Shown here in pieces: positions 1 through 8,561 of a DNA stretch of 36,283 nucleotides. The translations under genes and the position numbers were made by a program. The notes under the pieces were generated by a model. The model did not search any database. It was not told the DNA's origin and saw only the letters and a list, made by a program, of their open reading frames with translations. The stretch spans positions 1 to 36,283 of the forward strand of contig JAIOYV010000069.1 of assembly GCA_021740905.1 (NCBI GenBank), written 5' to 3'. Position 1 is the stretch's first letter; every line of letters starts with the position of its first letter. Source of the stretch: Bacteroidales bacterium. GTDB taxonomy: Bacteria > Bacteroidota > Bacteroidia > Bacteroidales > M50B96.

Positions 1-133
1 AACCAAATAAACCAAAAAGGAGGCAACATGTAAACCAAACATAAACGAATCTTGACAGTAGCGTAAGCCACTGAATAGGGAATTTATGCGCTTATCCCAA
101 ATGGGTTTCTAATATTACTCAGATTAGGAATAG

Positions 134-904
134 CTGATCCTAATAAACCTGATTGGAAATTCGCTTAAGTTTACCGATATAGGAGAGGTAAAATTGGTTG
201 TAGACCGAACGTTACATAACGACACAACCTGTACCCTTTACCTTACCGTAAAAGATACCGGCATAGGAATCCCTTCCGATAAACTTGAAAGTATTTTTGA
301 AAGCTTTGCCCAATCCGATATCAATACAACCCGGAAATATGGTGGTACAGGCCTGGGATTGACCATAACCAAAAAGCTGATTGAGCTTCAGGGAGGAAAA
401 ATTAAGGTGGAAAGCGAACCTGGGAAAGGATCTGCCTTTAGGGTGGAGATCCCCTTTAAAATAGATCGCGAACCCCTCAATCCAATCAAAGAAGAACCTT
501 TTGAATTTACTCCTTTTAATAATGATCTGAAAATCCTACTTGTTGAAGACAATGCTATTAATCAATTTGTAGCTTTGAAGTTGTTGAAAAACTGGGATGT
601 TTCAGCCGATGTGGCTAACAATGGAAAAGAGGCTCTCGAATATCTTCAGAATTATAAATACAACCTTGTGTTAATGGATTTACAAATGCCGGTTATGGAT
701 GGATTAGAAGCCACTCTCGCTATCCGAAGCCTCAATGGAAAAACCCTGAATTCTAAAATCCCAATAATTGGCCTATCGGCTAATGCATTTACCGAAACAA
801 AGGAAAAAGTAATAAAAGCCGGTATGGACGATTTCACTACAAAGCCCATCCAGCAAAAACAGTTGTATCAGATTATCAAGAAATATGCATTATCCAAAAC
901 CTAA
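134..904 (+). pseudogene. hybrid histidine kinase remnant (HATPase_c + receiver), N-terminus lost
   Basis: The readable part from TTG 194 has a kinase ATP-binding domain (residues about 10-90, with DTGIGIP at 21-27 and GGTGLGLT at 50-57). A receiver domain follows (about 112-232), with acidic E118/D119, phosphoacceptor D162 in VLMDLQMP and K217 in TKP. Coding similarity continues in the same frame upstream of the TTG: codons from 134 read LILINLIGNSLKFTDIGEVK, which is the kinase N-box. That stretch is preceded by in-frame TAG codons at 131 and 125, and no ATG precedes it. The dimerisation/phosphoacceptor domain and any sensor domain are absent, and bases 1-130 show no convincing coding frame. 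What remains could not autophosphorylate as a normal hybrid kinase, so I call it a decayed or 5'-truncated gene. The receiver half looks intact and could still fold if translated from the TTG. Confidence 0.75.
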
Positions 905-915
905 TAACAATTCCG

Positions 916-1389
916 ATGGAGGTAAATTCTAATTCTGCTTTTTTCATCGAACTATTCGATCAATTTCCATTTGCAGTGATAGTGAGCGATGAGAATCAGC
1001 ACATAATCTATGTGAACCAAAGCTATTCCAAAATCTTCCAGACCGATTTGAAAATAGACAAAGAATTATCCTGCTATGATATATTTGCCTGTATGAAGCC
1101 ATCGCCAGCCAAATATGGTGATGAGCTCATTAAATGTAAAAACTGCATTTTCAAGGTAAGTCTAAACCATGCTCTTGAAAAAGGGAGTACAACTAAAAGA
1201 AAGCAGTGGATTATTCAACATAATAGTAGTCTGGAAGAAAGTATCCGCCTTGTAGAGATAACCGTTTCACCCTTTACATTTCAAAAGAAAACTTATACGA
1301 TTACCATTCTTGAGGACATTAGCAAAAATGCAGAAATGAGCCTCAACGATGGTGAGCTTTTATCCGATTTTGTGAACAAAAACAGGTAA
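916..1389 (+). CDS. small PAS-domain protein with four cysteines
   Basis: A 157-residue cytoplasmic protein with no signal peptide or membrane segment. Residues about 8-135 form one PAS-type sensor fold, with the start FDQFPFAVIVSDENQHIIYVN typical of the family and a closing strand ending in TITILEDISK. Cysteines at 53, 59, 74 and 77 (CYDIFAC...CKNC) match the Cys-rich insert found in some PAS domains. No output domain follows, so it would have to act through a partner. It starts 11 bases after the stop of the upstream kinase remnant, suggesting it was once co-transcribed with it as a sensory input. It ends 4 bases before the stop codon of the convergent barrel gene. Ligand and partner are unknown. 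Confidence 0.75.
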   Translation: MEVNSNSAFFIELFDQFPFAVIVSDENQHIIYVNQSYSKIFQTDLKIDKELSCYDIFACMKPSPAKYGDELIKCKNCIFKVSLNHALEKGSTTKRKQWIIQHNSSLEESIRLVEITVSPFTFQKKTYTITILEDISKNAEMSLNDGELLSDFVNKNR

Positions 1390-1393
1390 GCGC

Positions 1394-2110
1394 CTAAAAA
1401 ATGCTTATCTCAACACCTATCCGCAAAGCAGGTAATTCAGGTAACTTTACAGGGTAATTAGCTGTGGTCTTAAACAAGTCGCTTAACCGGTACTTGCCAA
1501 AAATCACCCACTGTCCATGACCCGCGCGAACAGAAATACCATATTCAGTGTTCTCCATATAATCAAGCCCTGTTTCTGTGATTTCAAGCTTTTTGAGATC
1601 CTCAGTTGGATTTTTGTCCATTGTATAATGCCGGGTAGCGAAAAAATAAGTCCCATACGCTCCAATATCCAGATAATCACCAACATGGTTGCCGCGCTTG
1701 CCAAAATTAAAACGCTGGTAAATCTCGAATTTCATACCCGGTGCAAGAATTGATTCCTTGTCATGTTCGATGCTATCAGGTAATATTTTGGTCTTTGCAT
1801 CTTGTTTTAACCGATACGCATTGGTAGAAAAATTCAGGTCAGCCCCCAATGCATACCAGTTACAGAGCTTAAGCTTATAGCGATAACCTACATCGAAACT
1901 CAGTGAATTTCCATGCATTATTTCTGAGCCTTTTTCAGCTGGATTGGACGGGATACTCAAACCAAAGTAAAAATGTCCATAATGCCGGAGGTTTTGCCCC
2001 CACTTGACTTCGCTAGTATCGTTTGCAAGATTTTCTTCCAGTAATACCCGTTGCGAATAGGTGATGACTGATGCTAATAGGAAAATGGATAAAAGGATTG
2101 TCTTCTTCAT
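1394..2110 (-). CDS. outer-membrane beta-barrel-like protein, function unknown
   Basis: 238 residues with a clear signal peptide (MKKTILLSIFLLASVITYSQ). The mature part alternates polar and aromatic strands (GHFYFGLSIP, LSFDVGYRYKL, KFEIYQRFNFG, LDIGAYGTYFFA, WVIFGKYRLSDLF) and ends in a terminal phenylalanine (RIGVEISIF), the usual signature of a barrel inserted by the BAM machinery. I recognise no named family. The gene lies 9 bases downstream of the subtilase gene on the same strand, so the two are probably one transcript. The pairing suggests a cell-surface role but does not define it. Confidence 0.6.
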   Translation of the reverse strand: MKKTILLSIFLLASVITYSQRVLLEENLANDTSEVKWGQNLRHYGHFYFGLSIPSNPAEKGSEIMHGNSLSFDVGYRYKLKLCNWYALGADLNFSTNAYRLKQDAKTKILPDSIEHDKESILAPGMKFEIYQRFNFGKRGNHVGDYLDIGAYGTYFFATRHYTMDKNPTEDLKKLEITETGLDYMENTEYGISVRAGHGQWVIFGKYRLSDLFKTTANYPVKLPELPALRIGVEISIF

Positions 2111-2119
2111 AATTATATC

Positions 2120-3688
2120 TTAAAAGGTTTTTTCAATAGTCTGTCCCTTTACATGTACCCTTAACTTTTGGCCATGCCTGAAACTGTCTTTCTGAAATGT
2201 CAATACTTCTTTTTGTTGAATCCCGATCACAGCATACTTCACTAATACCCCGTTTGATCCTTCAATGTGATAATATAAAATGGCAGGTTTCTCCGAATCT
2301 ACCACCGACTGTTCAACTTCAACGACAATCGTACTATCCGTAATACCAAACCGGACCTGCTGATTTTCGTCCTTTTGGTTTGAAAAAAAATACGATGCCT
2401 GTGGAACTCCGTAGCCATGAGCATAGTCATAATAGGGATATAAGCTGCCCGATTTTTCTATTTCATCGAATAATTGCATGTTCTTATAATTTGGATTGGC
2501 ACTCAGCACACAAGCTGCAAAACCAGCCACAAGTGGACTTGAAAAGGAAGTACCCTGGGTTTGCGTCATGCCCGATGAGGCAGCCGCCATCACATGCCCG
2601 AAAGCAGAAACATTGGGCTTACGGCTATGATCGGAACTCGGACCAAAGGAACTAAAACTGGTGTGATAGCCTGTGTTCGGGTTGATACCGCCAATGGAAA
2701 GCACACTATCCACATCGGCAGGGGTAACAACAACTTTCCAATCACCCGCACCTTCGTTGCCCATGGAATTCACAACCAGGATGCCTTTCCGGATGGCCAT
2801 GCGTGCAGCCCTTGAAACCAGACTGGTATGCCCGTCCATTTCTTTGGGGAAGTAGCGTTGGTGTGTATAACCCAACGAGGAGTTGATAATCTGTGCCCCG
2901 TTTTTATCGGCCCATTCGGCAGCAGCCAACCAGTATTCTTCTTCTACAAAAGGCTCTTTTGATTTATATTCGGTACGGGCCAGCAGAAATTCAGCTTCAG
3001 TGGCCAGACCTATTTTCTTATCCTCGTGAATCCCGGCAATGCACGAAAGCACCATGCGACCGTGAGTGCCATCAGTATACACATCTTCATTCTTCTCGAT
3101 GAAATCCCAGGTTTTGATAATCCGGCCCTCATCCCTGATATTTTGGAAAGCGCTATGTTTGTCCACCTGATTAAAGCCAATATCGAACACAGCCACACGA
3201 ACCCCTTTGCCACGGATGCCCGCCTCCTCGAACAAACTGCCTTGCATGCTTTCGGTTTGAGCAACTAGCATTTCTTCGCTGTTCATGGCCTGTTCTTCCG
3301 CTTCATCAATCAAAGAAACTACTACCGAAGATTGCAAAGGTTCAACCCCTTTAACAAAAGAGAGTTGTTTCACCAAGGCGATTTGCTCCGGGTAAGCTTT
3401 AACCACCAAGGCATTGAACCAGCGCGAGGCAAATCCGGCATCTTCAACCATGGATCCAACTGTGAAAACATAGTCCTCGCGAACCGGTTTGTCGGTAAAA
3501 TCGCTTAGGGTAATCTGGTTTACCACCCGCCGTTCAATGGCCTTGGCATCGAAATACTCCATAGGGTCGAAACTCACACCATCCTTGTCGGTAAATTCTA
3601 CAAAATATTTTTCCTGCGAAAAAACCTGTGTGGCAATAATGGCAAACAAAACCAGCAACGCCGGCAATTTGATCAATCGTTGTGTCAT
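2120..3688 (-). CDS. exported S8 (subtilisin-type) serine protease
   Basis: 522 residues. A signal peptide (1-24, ending VFSQ) and a pro-region to about residue 155 are followed by a peptidase S8 domain with the complete catalytic set: Asp169 in VAVFDIGFN, His209 in DGTHGRMV, oxyanion Asn311 in NSMGNEG and Ser381 in GTSFSSPL. A beta-rich tail of about 90 residues follows. There is no PNP-type T9SS sorting domain, so it probably reaches the periplasm or surface by Sec and another anchor. It is the first gene of a likely two-gene operon with the downstream barrel protein. A TATTTTTG box lies about 25 bases upstream of the start. The substrate is unknown. Confidence 0.9.
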   Translation of the reverse strand: MTQRLIKLPALLVLFAIIATQVFSQEKYFVEFTDKDGVSFDPMEYFDAKAIERRVVNQITLSDFTDKPVREDYVFTVGSMVEDAGFASRWFNALVVKAYPEQIALVKQLSFVKGVEPLQSSVVVSLIDEAEEQAMNSEEMLVAQTESMQGSLFEEAGIRGKGVRVAVFDIGFNQVDKHSAFQNIRDEGRIIKTWDFIEKNEDVYTDGTHGRMVLSCIAGIHEDKKIGLATEAEFLLARTEYKSKEPFVEEEYWLAAAEWADKNGAQIINSSLGYTHQRYFPKEMDGHTSLVSRAARMAIRKGILVVNSMGNEGAGDWKVVVTPADVDSVLSIGGINPNTGYHTSFSSFGPSSDHSRKPNVSAFGHVMAAASSGMTQTQGTSFSSPLVAGFAACVLSANPNYKNMQLFDEIEKSGSLYPYYDYAHGYGVPQASYFFSNQKDENQQVRFGITDSTIVVEVEQSVVDSEKPAILYYHIEGSNGVLVKYAVIGIQQKEVLTFQKDSFRHGQKLRVHVKGQTIEKTF

Positions 3689-3711
3689 CTGATTGTAATT
3701 TTAAACATCAG

Positions 3712-3719
3712 CAAAAATA
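3712..3719 (-). promoter_or_regulatory. candidate -7 box for the subtilase operon
   Basis: Read on the minus strand the bases are TATTTTTG, an exact match to the Bacteroidota -7 consensus TAnnTTTG, about 25 bases before the subtilase start codon. No clear TTTG -33 box sits at the expected distance, so the call rests on one element. Confidence 0.35.
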
Positions 3720-3776
3720 ACCAAACAAACAGAAAAGTATTTGGTTCTGGATGGGAATTTTAATAAAGCGATTTTA

Positions 3777-3838
3777 AGCGAAGGTTTCGCTCAAAGCGAA
3801 GCCTTCGCTGGTAGGAGCGGCAAGTCGCAGTGCGACTT
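3777..3838. repeat. two adjacent palindromes, REP-like element
   Basis: Palindrome 1: AGCGAAGGTTTCGCT (3777-3791), loop CAA, AGCGAAGCCTTCGCT (3795-3809), 15-base arms with one mismatch; each arm is itself nearly palindromic. Palindrome 2: AAGTCGC (3822-3828), loop AGT, GCGACTT (3832-3838), perfect. Between them is GTAGGAGCGGCAAGTCGC, which resembles the GTAGGAGCG head of REP sequences known in Pseudomonas. The block is GC-rich against AT-rich flanks. It lies between the stop of the T9SS cargo gene (3935) and the promoter region of the subtilase, so it could also form 3'-end hairpins. A diverged copy of palindrome 1 is at 14662-14694. Confidence 0.65.
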
Positions 3839-3934
3839 AATGTCGCGCCCCGAGTTGGCACAGCCCCGCCTCATCAGACGTGTATTTAACTTGACTGTTA
3901 TGTCCTGGCTTGGCTAAAGAATACCGAATAATGG

Positions 3935-5368
3935 CTATTGCCCTTTCACAAACTTCCCAACGAAAACATCCTTTTCGGAATACGCATTTATAATATAGAT
4001 CCCTGGAGCAAATTCAGATGTGTTTAACCTGAAACACCCATCGGCGTTGCTGATGACAGATTCTATAAGCCGGGCACCAAAGGCATTGTACACAGCAATG
4101 GTGGCTAATGAAGATTTACCTCCAGAAAACCAGATGTTGACAAAATCGCTTGCCGGGTTAGGGCTAATCAACAATTTTCCGGCTGACTGGCTTCCTATTT
4201 CATCAATTGAAATTGTGGGCACTAGTTCCACTTTATCTACATACATAACACTGCCAAGGCTTATCTCTCCACCAGTTTCTTCGATATGGCTCGCTGAAAA
4301 GGCAATGTTCAAGGTGTCGGGAATTTCCGGGCCTGTGTAAGTGAATGGTACTTCGAAATAGGTCCAGTCAGTTGCCGGAGGAAGTGTGACAAATATTTCT
4401 TCCAGCGTAATCACAGAATCGAGGCCAGGATCGTAATAAAACAACCACGCTCCTGCCACGGAAGAATCGGCACCTATCGGAGTACTTTTATAATAGAAGG
4501 TGAATTTGTCCGGCACATCCGATATCGGAATCCCACCAGCCGGACCGCTTTCACCGATATGGCCATTGGTTATAAATGATATGCTATCGTCCCAGGCTGT
4601 GAGGGTGGTTTCGAGTTTTAGCGAAAAAGAACCATGATAATGATCTGAAGATTTTGAAACGGATACTCCCCCTCCTGAAATGGATATAAAATTAGACGAC
4701 ATCCAATACTCAGGATCCTCATAAGCAAGGTTTGCCCAATTCTCAAAACCATTGTTAGGCAGTTGCTGTGGTGTTCCTGTTAGTGCAATATCATCCAGAA
4801 ATAAAACACTTCCGGCACCGGTGCTATTATCGGGCGATGAACTAAAGGCAACCATCGAGACTGAGTCGGGGATTCCCCAGGTAAACCAGGTTACGGGACT
4901 CCTTTCCAGGGCATACGAGTTTTGATCCCCAATAAATTGAAGAAACGAGATGGCAATAACATCACTGTTCGATTTGAAAAATACGGCCATCATTGCAGTA
5001 TCCCCAGTTGAAATAGAATACTTTGCCCATACATGAACCGAATCGGGGACACCAGAATAGGGAATTCCGCCCCCTATCCCACCCTCTCCAGGCATCCCAA
5101 TAAAAACTCCGCCGGGAATTACATCCTGGCCTGCTTGCATGGTTTCGAGCCGGATAGCATAATTCCCACCATGACAATCAGTCGTTTTTGATACGTTATG
5201 AACTCCAAATGTGAAGTAAGCCTGCATATTGGTCGTCATAAAACTATCGGGTTCGTCAAACATAGTTTGCGTTGTCCAATCTTCGAAGCTTCCGTTTGGA
5301 ACAAGTTGGGCGTTGAGAAAAGCCGTAATTCCAGTGCATAAAGCCAGTAGTAAAAATATCTTTTTCAT
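3935..5368 (-). CDS. T9SS cargo with duplicated beta-sandwich-like module (type A sorting domain)
   Basis: 477 residues. A signal peptide (1-20, ending LNAQ) is followed by two copies of one module. The first (about 21-195) opens NGSFEDWTT and the second (about 205-385) opens NGFENWANL; each contains a VSKS/VSKT...HG...LE segment, a GIP..(G/D)VPD segment and a closing (S)VLFLDDIAL / SVMYVDKVEL strand. These resemble the putative carbohydrate-binding modules of Bacteroidota surface proteins, but I cannot assign a ligand. Residues about 395-477 are a type A T9SS sorting domain (SPNPASDFVNIWF ... GIYIINAYSEKDVFVGKFVK), expected to direct export and removal of the C-terminus at the surface. It is a monocistronic gene with its own candidate promoter upstream. 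Confidence 0.85.
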   Translation of the reverse strand: MKKIFLLLALCTGITAFLNAQLVPNGSFEDWTTQTMFDEPDSFMTTNMQAYFTFGVHNVSKTTDCHGGNYAIRLETMQAGQDVIPGGVFIGMPGEGGIGGGIPYSGVPDSVHVWAKYSISTGDTAMMAVFFKSNSDVIAISFLQFIGDQNSYALERSPVTWFTWGIPDSVSMVAFSSSPDNSTGAGSVLFLDDIALTGTPQQLPNNGFENWANLAYEDPEYWMSSNFISISGGGVSVSKSSDHYHGSFSLKLETTLTAWDDSISFITNGHIGESGPAGGIPISDVPDKFTFYYKSTPIGADSSVAGAWLFYYDPGLDSVITLEEIFVTLPPATDWTYFEVPFTYTGPEIPDTLNIAFSASHIEETGGEISLGSVMYVDKVELVPTISIDEIGSQSAGKLLISPNPASDFVNIWFSGGKSSLATIAVYNAFGARLIESVISNADGCFRLNTSEFAPGIYIINAYSEKDVFVGKFVKGQ

Positions 5369-5391
5369 GATTTCAGAATTTAAAAATTGAT

Positions 5392-5424
5392 TAAAGATAC
5401 GACTAATTCCAGGTGTAAGTCAAT
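5392..5424 (-). promoter_or_regulatory. candidate promoter for the T9SS cargo gene
   Basis: On the minus strand ATTG (5424-5421) is followed after 21 bases by TATCTTTA (5399-5392), close to the Bacteroidota TTTG / TAnnTTTG promoter. The -7 box ends 24 bases before the start codon at 5368. Confidence 0.35.
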
Positions 5425-5740
5425 AGTCCAAACCCTAATAATGAATAAAGCGTTTAAAGCTATCCTCCGAAATTTCAATTTAAAAAATCTAAAATTCAAT
5501 TTCCAAATGACAGATAATAAGCAATATTAGAAATTACAAATTCGATACAGGTTGAAATTTTGATTCTTGAGGATTGTCATTTGTTGATTGTCATTTTCAA
5601 ATTGAAATTACTATTGATATTACATTGAATAAGCATAAAAATCTGGTTTTCCACTTATTTTTTTAGTTGCCTATAAACATATCTACATGTATCTTGTTGT
5701 AGGGACTAATTTTACTAATCATCTTAAAAAATAAGATAGA
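5425..5740. other. gene-free divergent intergenic region with repeated AT-rich words
   Basis: No ORF of interest. It holds AATTTCAATTT (5471-5481) and its exact reverse complement AAATTGAAATT (5599-5609). A 14-base direct repeat unit GATTGTCATTTGTT starts at 5572, with GATTGTCATTT again at 5586. CAAATGACA near 5504 is complementary to those repeats. Such words recur in Bacteroidota intergenic DNA and may be a degenerate dispersed repeat. The right end carries the probable promoter of the pyrophosphatase gene. Confidence 0.5.
5667..5696 (+). promoter_or_regulatory. weak candidate promoter for the pyrophosphatase-YceI gene
   Basis: TTG at 5667-5669 and TATCTTG at 5690-5696 with a 20-base spacer approximate the Bacteroidota -33/-7 pair. 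Transcription would start about 38 bases before the ATG at 5741. Both boxes deviate from consensus. Confidence 0.25.
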
Positions 5741-8446
5741 ATGGATTTGATTATTTACGTATTGCCCCTGACCGGGGTTGTTGCTTTACTTTTTACGCTT
5801 TGGCGATCAGCATGGGTAAGGAGACAAGATGAGGGTACGCCTAAAATGAAAATCATCGCCAAACACATTGCCGATGGTGCCATGGCTTTCCTGAAAGCCG
5901 AGTATAAGATATTGGCTGTATTTGTCTTTTTCGTGGCAATTCTTCTCATGTTCAAAGCCCGGGGCGAGTCGAACTCGAACTGGATGGTAGCTATATCCTT
6001 TGTGGTTGGGGCTGTTTCGTCGGCCCTGGCAGGTTTGATCGGGATGCGCGTGGCGACCAAAGCCAATGTGCGTACAGCCAATGCTGCCCGCAAATCGCTG
6101 GCTTCTGCACTCCAAATTGCCTTCAATGGTGGCTCCGTAATGGGGCTTGGAGTAGTTGGACTTGGAGTTCTCGGACTCGGAGGTTTATTTCTTTTCTACA
6201 ACGAAGTATATGGCGATATCTGGGGTCTTGATGTGGTTTTGCATGTCATTTCCGGATTTAGCCTGGGGGCTTCGTCCATTGCCCTTTTTGCCCGGGTAGG
6301 TGGTGGTATCTACACCAAAGCTGCCGATGTAGGAGCCGACCTGGTTGGAAAAGTGGAAGCGGGAATCCCTGAAGATCATCCCTTGAACCCGGCCACCATA
6401 GCCGATAATGTGGGTGACAATGTGGGTGATGTTGCCGGGATGGGTGCCGACCTGTTTGAATCTTTCGTCGGTTCTATCCTCGCAACCATGGTTTTGGGGG
6501 CTGCTTTCGTGGCATTAAACCCTTTTCAGGAAGGATTTGCTTTAGGCCCTGTTTTATTGCCCCTTGCCCTTGCTGGGGTTGGTATTATTGTTAGCATAAT
6601 AGGAACTTTCTTTGTACGGATCAAAGAAGACGGAAACCCACAGGCCGGCCTTAACAAAGGCGAGTTTGGTTCTGCCATTCTTATGATCATTGCATCGTAT
6701 TTCCTGATCCGGCATTTTTTACCTTCGGAATGGGAATTCAACCAAAAAACTTATACCTCGCTCAATGTATTCCTGGCCACCATCGTAGGACTTGTTTCCG
6801 GATTGTTGGTTGGGAAAATTACCGAATATTACACTGCTACAGGCAAACGACCTGTAATGAATATCGTGAAGCAATCGGTGACTGGCAGTGCCACAAATAT
6901 TATTTCGGGTCTCGGTGTGGGGATGATGTCAACAGCCTGGCCAATCCTGATCATCGCGGCAGCTATTCTTTTTTCTTTTGAATTGGCCGGATTGTACGGA
7001 ATTGCCATTGCCGCCGTTGGGATGCTTGCAAATACAGGGATCCAATTGGCAGTTGATGCGTATGGGCCAATTTCGGACAACGCAGGCGGGATTGCTGAAA
7101 TGTCGAACCTGCCGAAAGAAGTACGCCAACGTACCGATAAATTGGATGCTGTTGGAAATACAACAGCTGCAATCGGAAAAGGCTTTGCCATTGTTTCGGC
7201 AGCCTTGACCGCACTCTCCCTTTTTGCAGCATACATGCAACAAACCGGCATTGCCGATATTGGCATCGACATTGCCAAACCCCTCGTAATGGCAGGATTG
7301 TTTATTGGCGCCATGCTGCCCTTCGTTTTCTCTGCACTGTTGATGAATGCTGTTGGGCGCGCTGCCATGGCCATGATCGAAGAAGTACGGCGGCAGTTCC
7401 ACGAAATCCCGAAACTAACCAGTGCATTGAAAATAATGCGCAAGTATGATTCGAACCTCGAAAATGCCACCGATGCCGAACGGCAAGAAATTGAAGATGC
7501 CGGCGATGCTGCCCAATACGAAAAGTGTGTGGAAATTTCGACCAATGCTTCAATCCGTGAAATGATTATCCCTGGCTTATTGGCCATTGCTGTCCCGGTT
7601 ATTATCGGATTGGTTTTCGGGGCCGAAATGCTGGGAGGTGTACTGGCAGGTGTAACTGTATCGGGCGTACTACTGGCCATTTTCCAATCGAACGCCGGTG
7701 GGGCCTGGGACAATGCCAAAAAAATGATCGAAGAAGGCGTAACCATCAACGGGGTGAAACACGGTAAAGGCTCGGAAGCCCACAAAGCTGCCGTAGTGGG
7801 TGATACCGTTGGAGACCCCTTCAAAGACACCTCGGGCCCATCGCTGAATATTTTGCTAAAATTAATGGCCGTTGTGGCTCTGATTATTGCCCCCAGCATT
7901 TTGCGCGTTTTGCCCATTTCAGAAGCCAAAGGGGCGTGGGCTGTCGATTCGAAAGTCTCATACGTGAATTTCAAGGTAAACCACCTGTTGACTTCTGTTA
8001 CCGGACGCTTCGACCAGATTTATGGAAACGTTTCGTTTGGCGACGAAATGGAGGATGCCAACATCGAAATCGTGATCAGCACAAATTCCATCAAAACAGG
8101 TTTTGAATACCGCGACGAATATTTGAAATCGGCAACACTGTTCAATACTTTCGATTACCCCGAAATTACATTCAAATCGAACGAGATCAACAAAACCGAT
8201 AAGGGATATGAAACGCCAGGCAAGTTAACCATTAAAGGGGTTACACTGGATGTCACGCTTCCGTTTACCTACCTCGGGTTAGGAACCTCGCGCGATGGCC
8301 ACAAAGTAGCTAATTTTGAAGGCGAGATTATTGTTAAACGCTCACAATTTGGGGTTGGTCCCGAACCGAAGCAAAATGCACAAGGCTTATTCGAAATTGG
8401 CGATAACGTGATCATCACCTTCTCGTTGCAGGTGGAAAGAAAATAA
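5741..8446 (+). CDS. hppA: membrane cation-pumping pyrophosphatase fused to a YceI domain
   Basis: 901 residues. Residues 1-722 are a full membrane pyrophosphatase, which couples PPi hydrolysis to H+ and/or Na+ export. Visible motifs are [11 protein letters not shown] (196-206, the DX7KXE substrate motif), [11 protein letters not shown] (223-233), DNAGG (446-450) and [14 protein letters not shown] (687-700). Ala476 in GNTTAA is the residue typical of K+-dependent enzymes; Glu240 lies where Na+-pumping members carry a Glu, but ion choice is not certain. After the last membrane span (about 704-722) the frame continues without interruption into about 170 residues of YceI-like lipocalin fold: [62 protein letters not shown]. 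YceI proteins bind polyisoprenoids and are normally periplasmic. The C-terminus of this pump family is on the outer face, so the YceI part should sit in the periplasm. Ordinary homologues end near residue 730. Confidence 0.93.
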   Translation: MDLIIYVLPLTGVVALLFTLWRSAWVRRQDEGTPKMKIIAKHIADGAMAFLKAEYKILAVFVFFVAILLMFKARGESNSNWMVAISFVVGAVSSALAGLIGMRVATKANVRTANAARKSLASALQIAFNGGSVMGLGVVGLGVLGLGGLFLFYNEVYGDIWGLDVVLHVISGFSLGASSIALFARVGGGIYTKAADVGADLVGKVEAGIPEDHPLNPATIADNVGDNVGDVAGMGADLFESFVGSILATMVLGAAFVALNPFQEGFALGPVLLPLALAGVGIIVSIIGTFFVRIKEDGNPQAGLNKGEFGSAILMIIASYFLIRHFLPSEWEFNQKTYTSLNVFLATIVGLVSGLLVGKITEYYTATGKRPVMNIVKQSVTGSATNIISGLGVGMMSTAWPILIIAAAILFSFELAGLYGIAIAAVGMLANTGIQLAVDAYGPISDNAGGIAEMSNLPKEVRQRTDKLDAVGNTTAAIGKGFAIVSAALTALSLFAAYMQQTGIADIGIDIAKPLVMAGLFIGAMLPFVFSALLMNAVGRAAMAMIEEVRRQFHEIPKLTSALKIMRKYDSNLENATDAERQEIEDAGDAAQYEKCVEISTNASIREMIIPGLLAIAVPVIIGLVFGAEMLGGVLAGVTVSGVLLAIFQSNAGGAWDNAKKMIEEGVTINGVKHGKGSEAHKAAVVGDTVGDPFKDTSGPSLNILLKLMAVVALIIAPSILRVLPISEAKGAWAVDSKVSYVNFKVNHLLTSVTGRFDQIYGNVSFGDEMEDANIEIVISTNSIKTGFEYRDEYLKSATLFNTFDYPEITFKSNEINKTDKGYETPGKLTIKGVTLDVTLPFTYLGLGTSRDGHKVANFEGEIIVKRSQFGVGPEPKQNAQGLFEIGDNVIITFSLQVERK

Positions 8447-8461
8447 ATAAATTCGATTTTT

Positions 8462-8542
8462 GATTGAAGATTAACGATTTTTGAAATAAGATTTGTGTCA
8501 CAAACCACAAGATCAAAAATCAAAAATCGTTAATCATCAATC
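8462..8542. terminator. long inverted repeat between convergent genes, probable bidirectional terminator
   Basis: Arms of 23 bases (8462-8484 and 8520-8542) pair with one mismatch. The core is TTAACGATTTTTGA with complement TCAAAAATCGTTAA. The loop holds a smaller perfect dyad TTTGTG-T-CACAAA (8492-8504). It starts 16 bases after the pyrophosphatase stop and ends 20 bases before the stop of the convergent gene, a position that suits termination from both sides. The TTGATTTTTGATT word also recurs at 17140-17163. Confidence 0.55.
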
Positions 8543-8561
8543 TCACGCCTTTTCATTGTTT

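Noticed and set aside
6829-7974. 381-codon open frame on the minus strand
   Set aside because: It lies wholly antisense to the strongly conserved pyrophosphatase domain, has low-complexity Ala/Ser/Pro composition and no recognisable domain; it is a by-product of codon use in the real gene.
8026-8033. AAACGTTT as another LacI-type site
   Set aside because: It lies inside the YceI coding region and lacks the flanking bases shared by the two intergenic sites; another at 13340-13347 lies inside the Tricorn gene.
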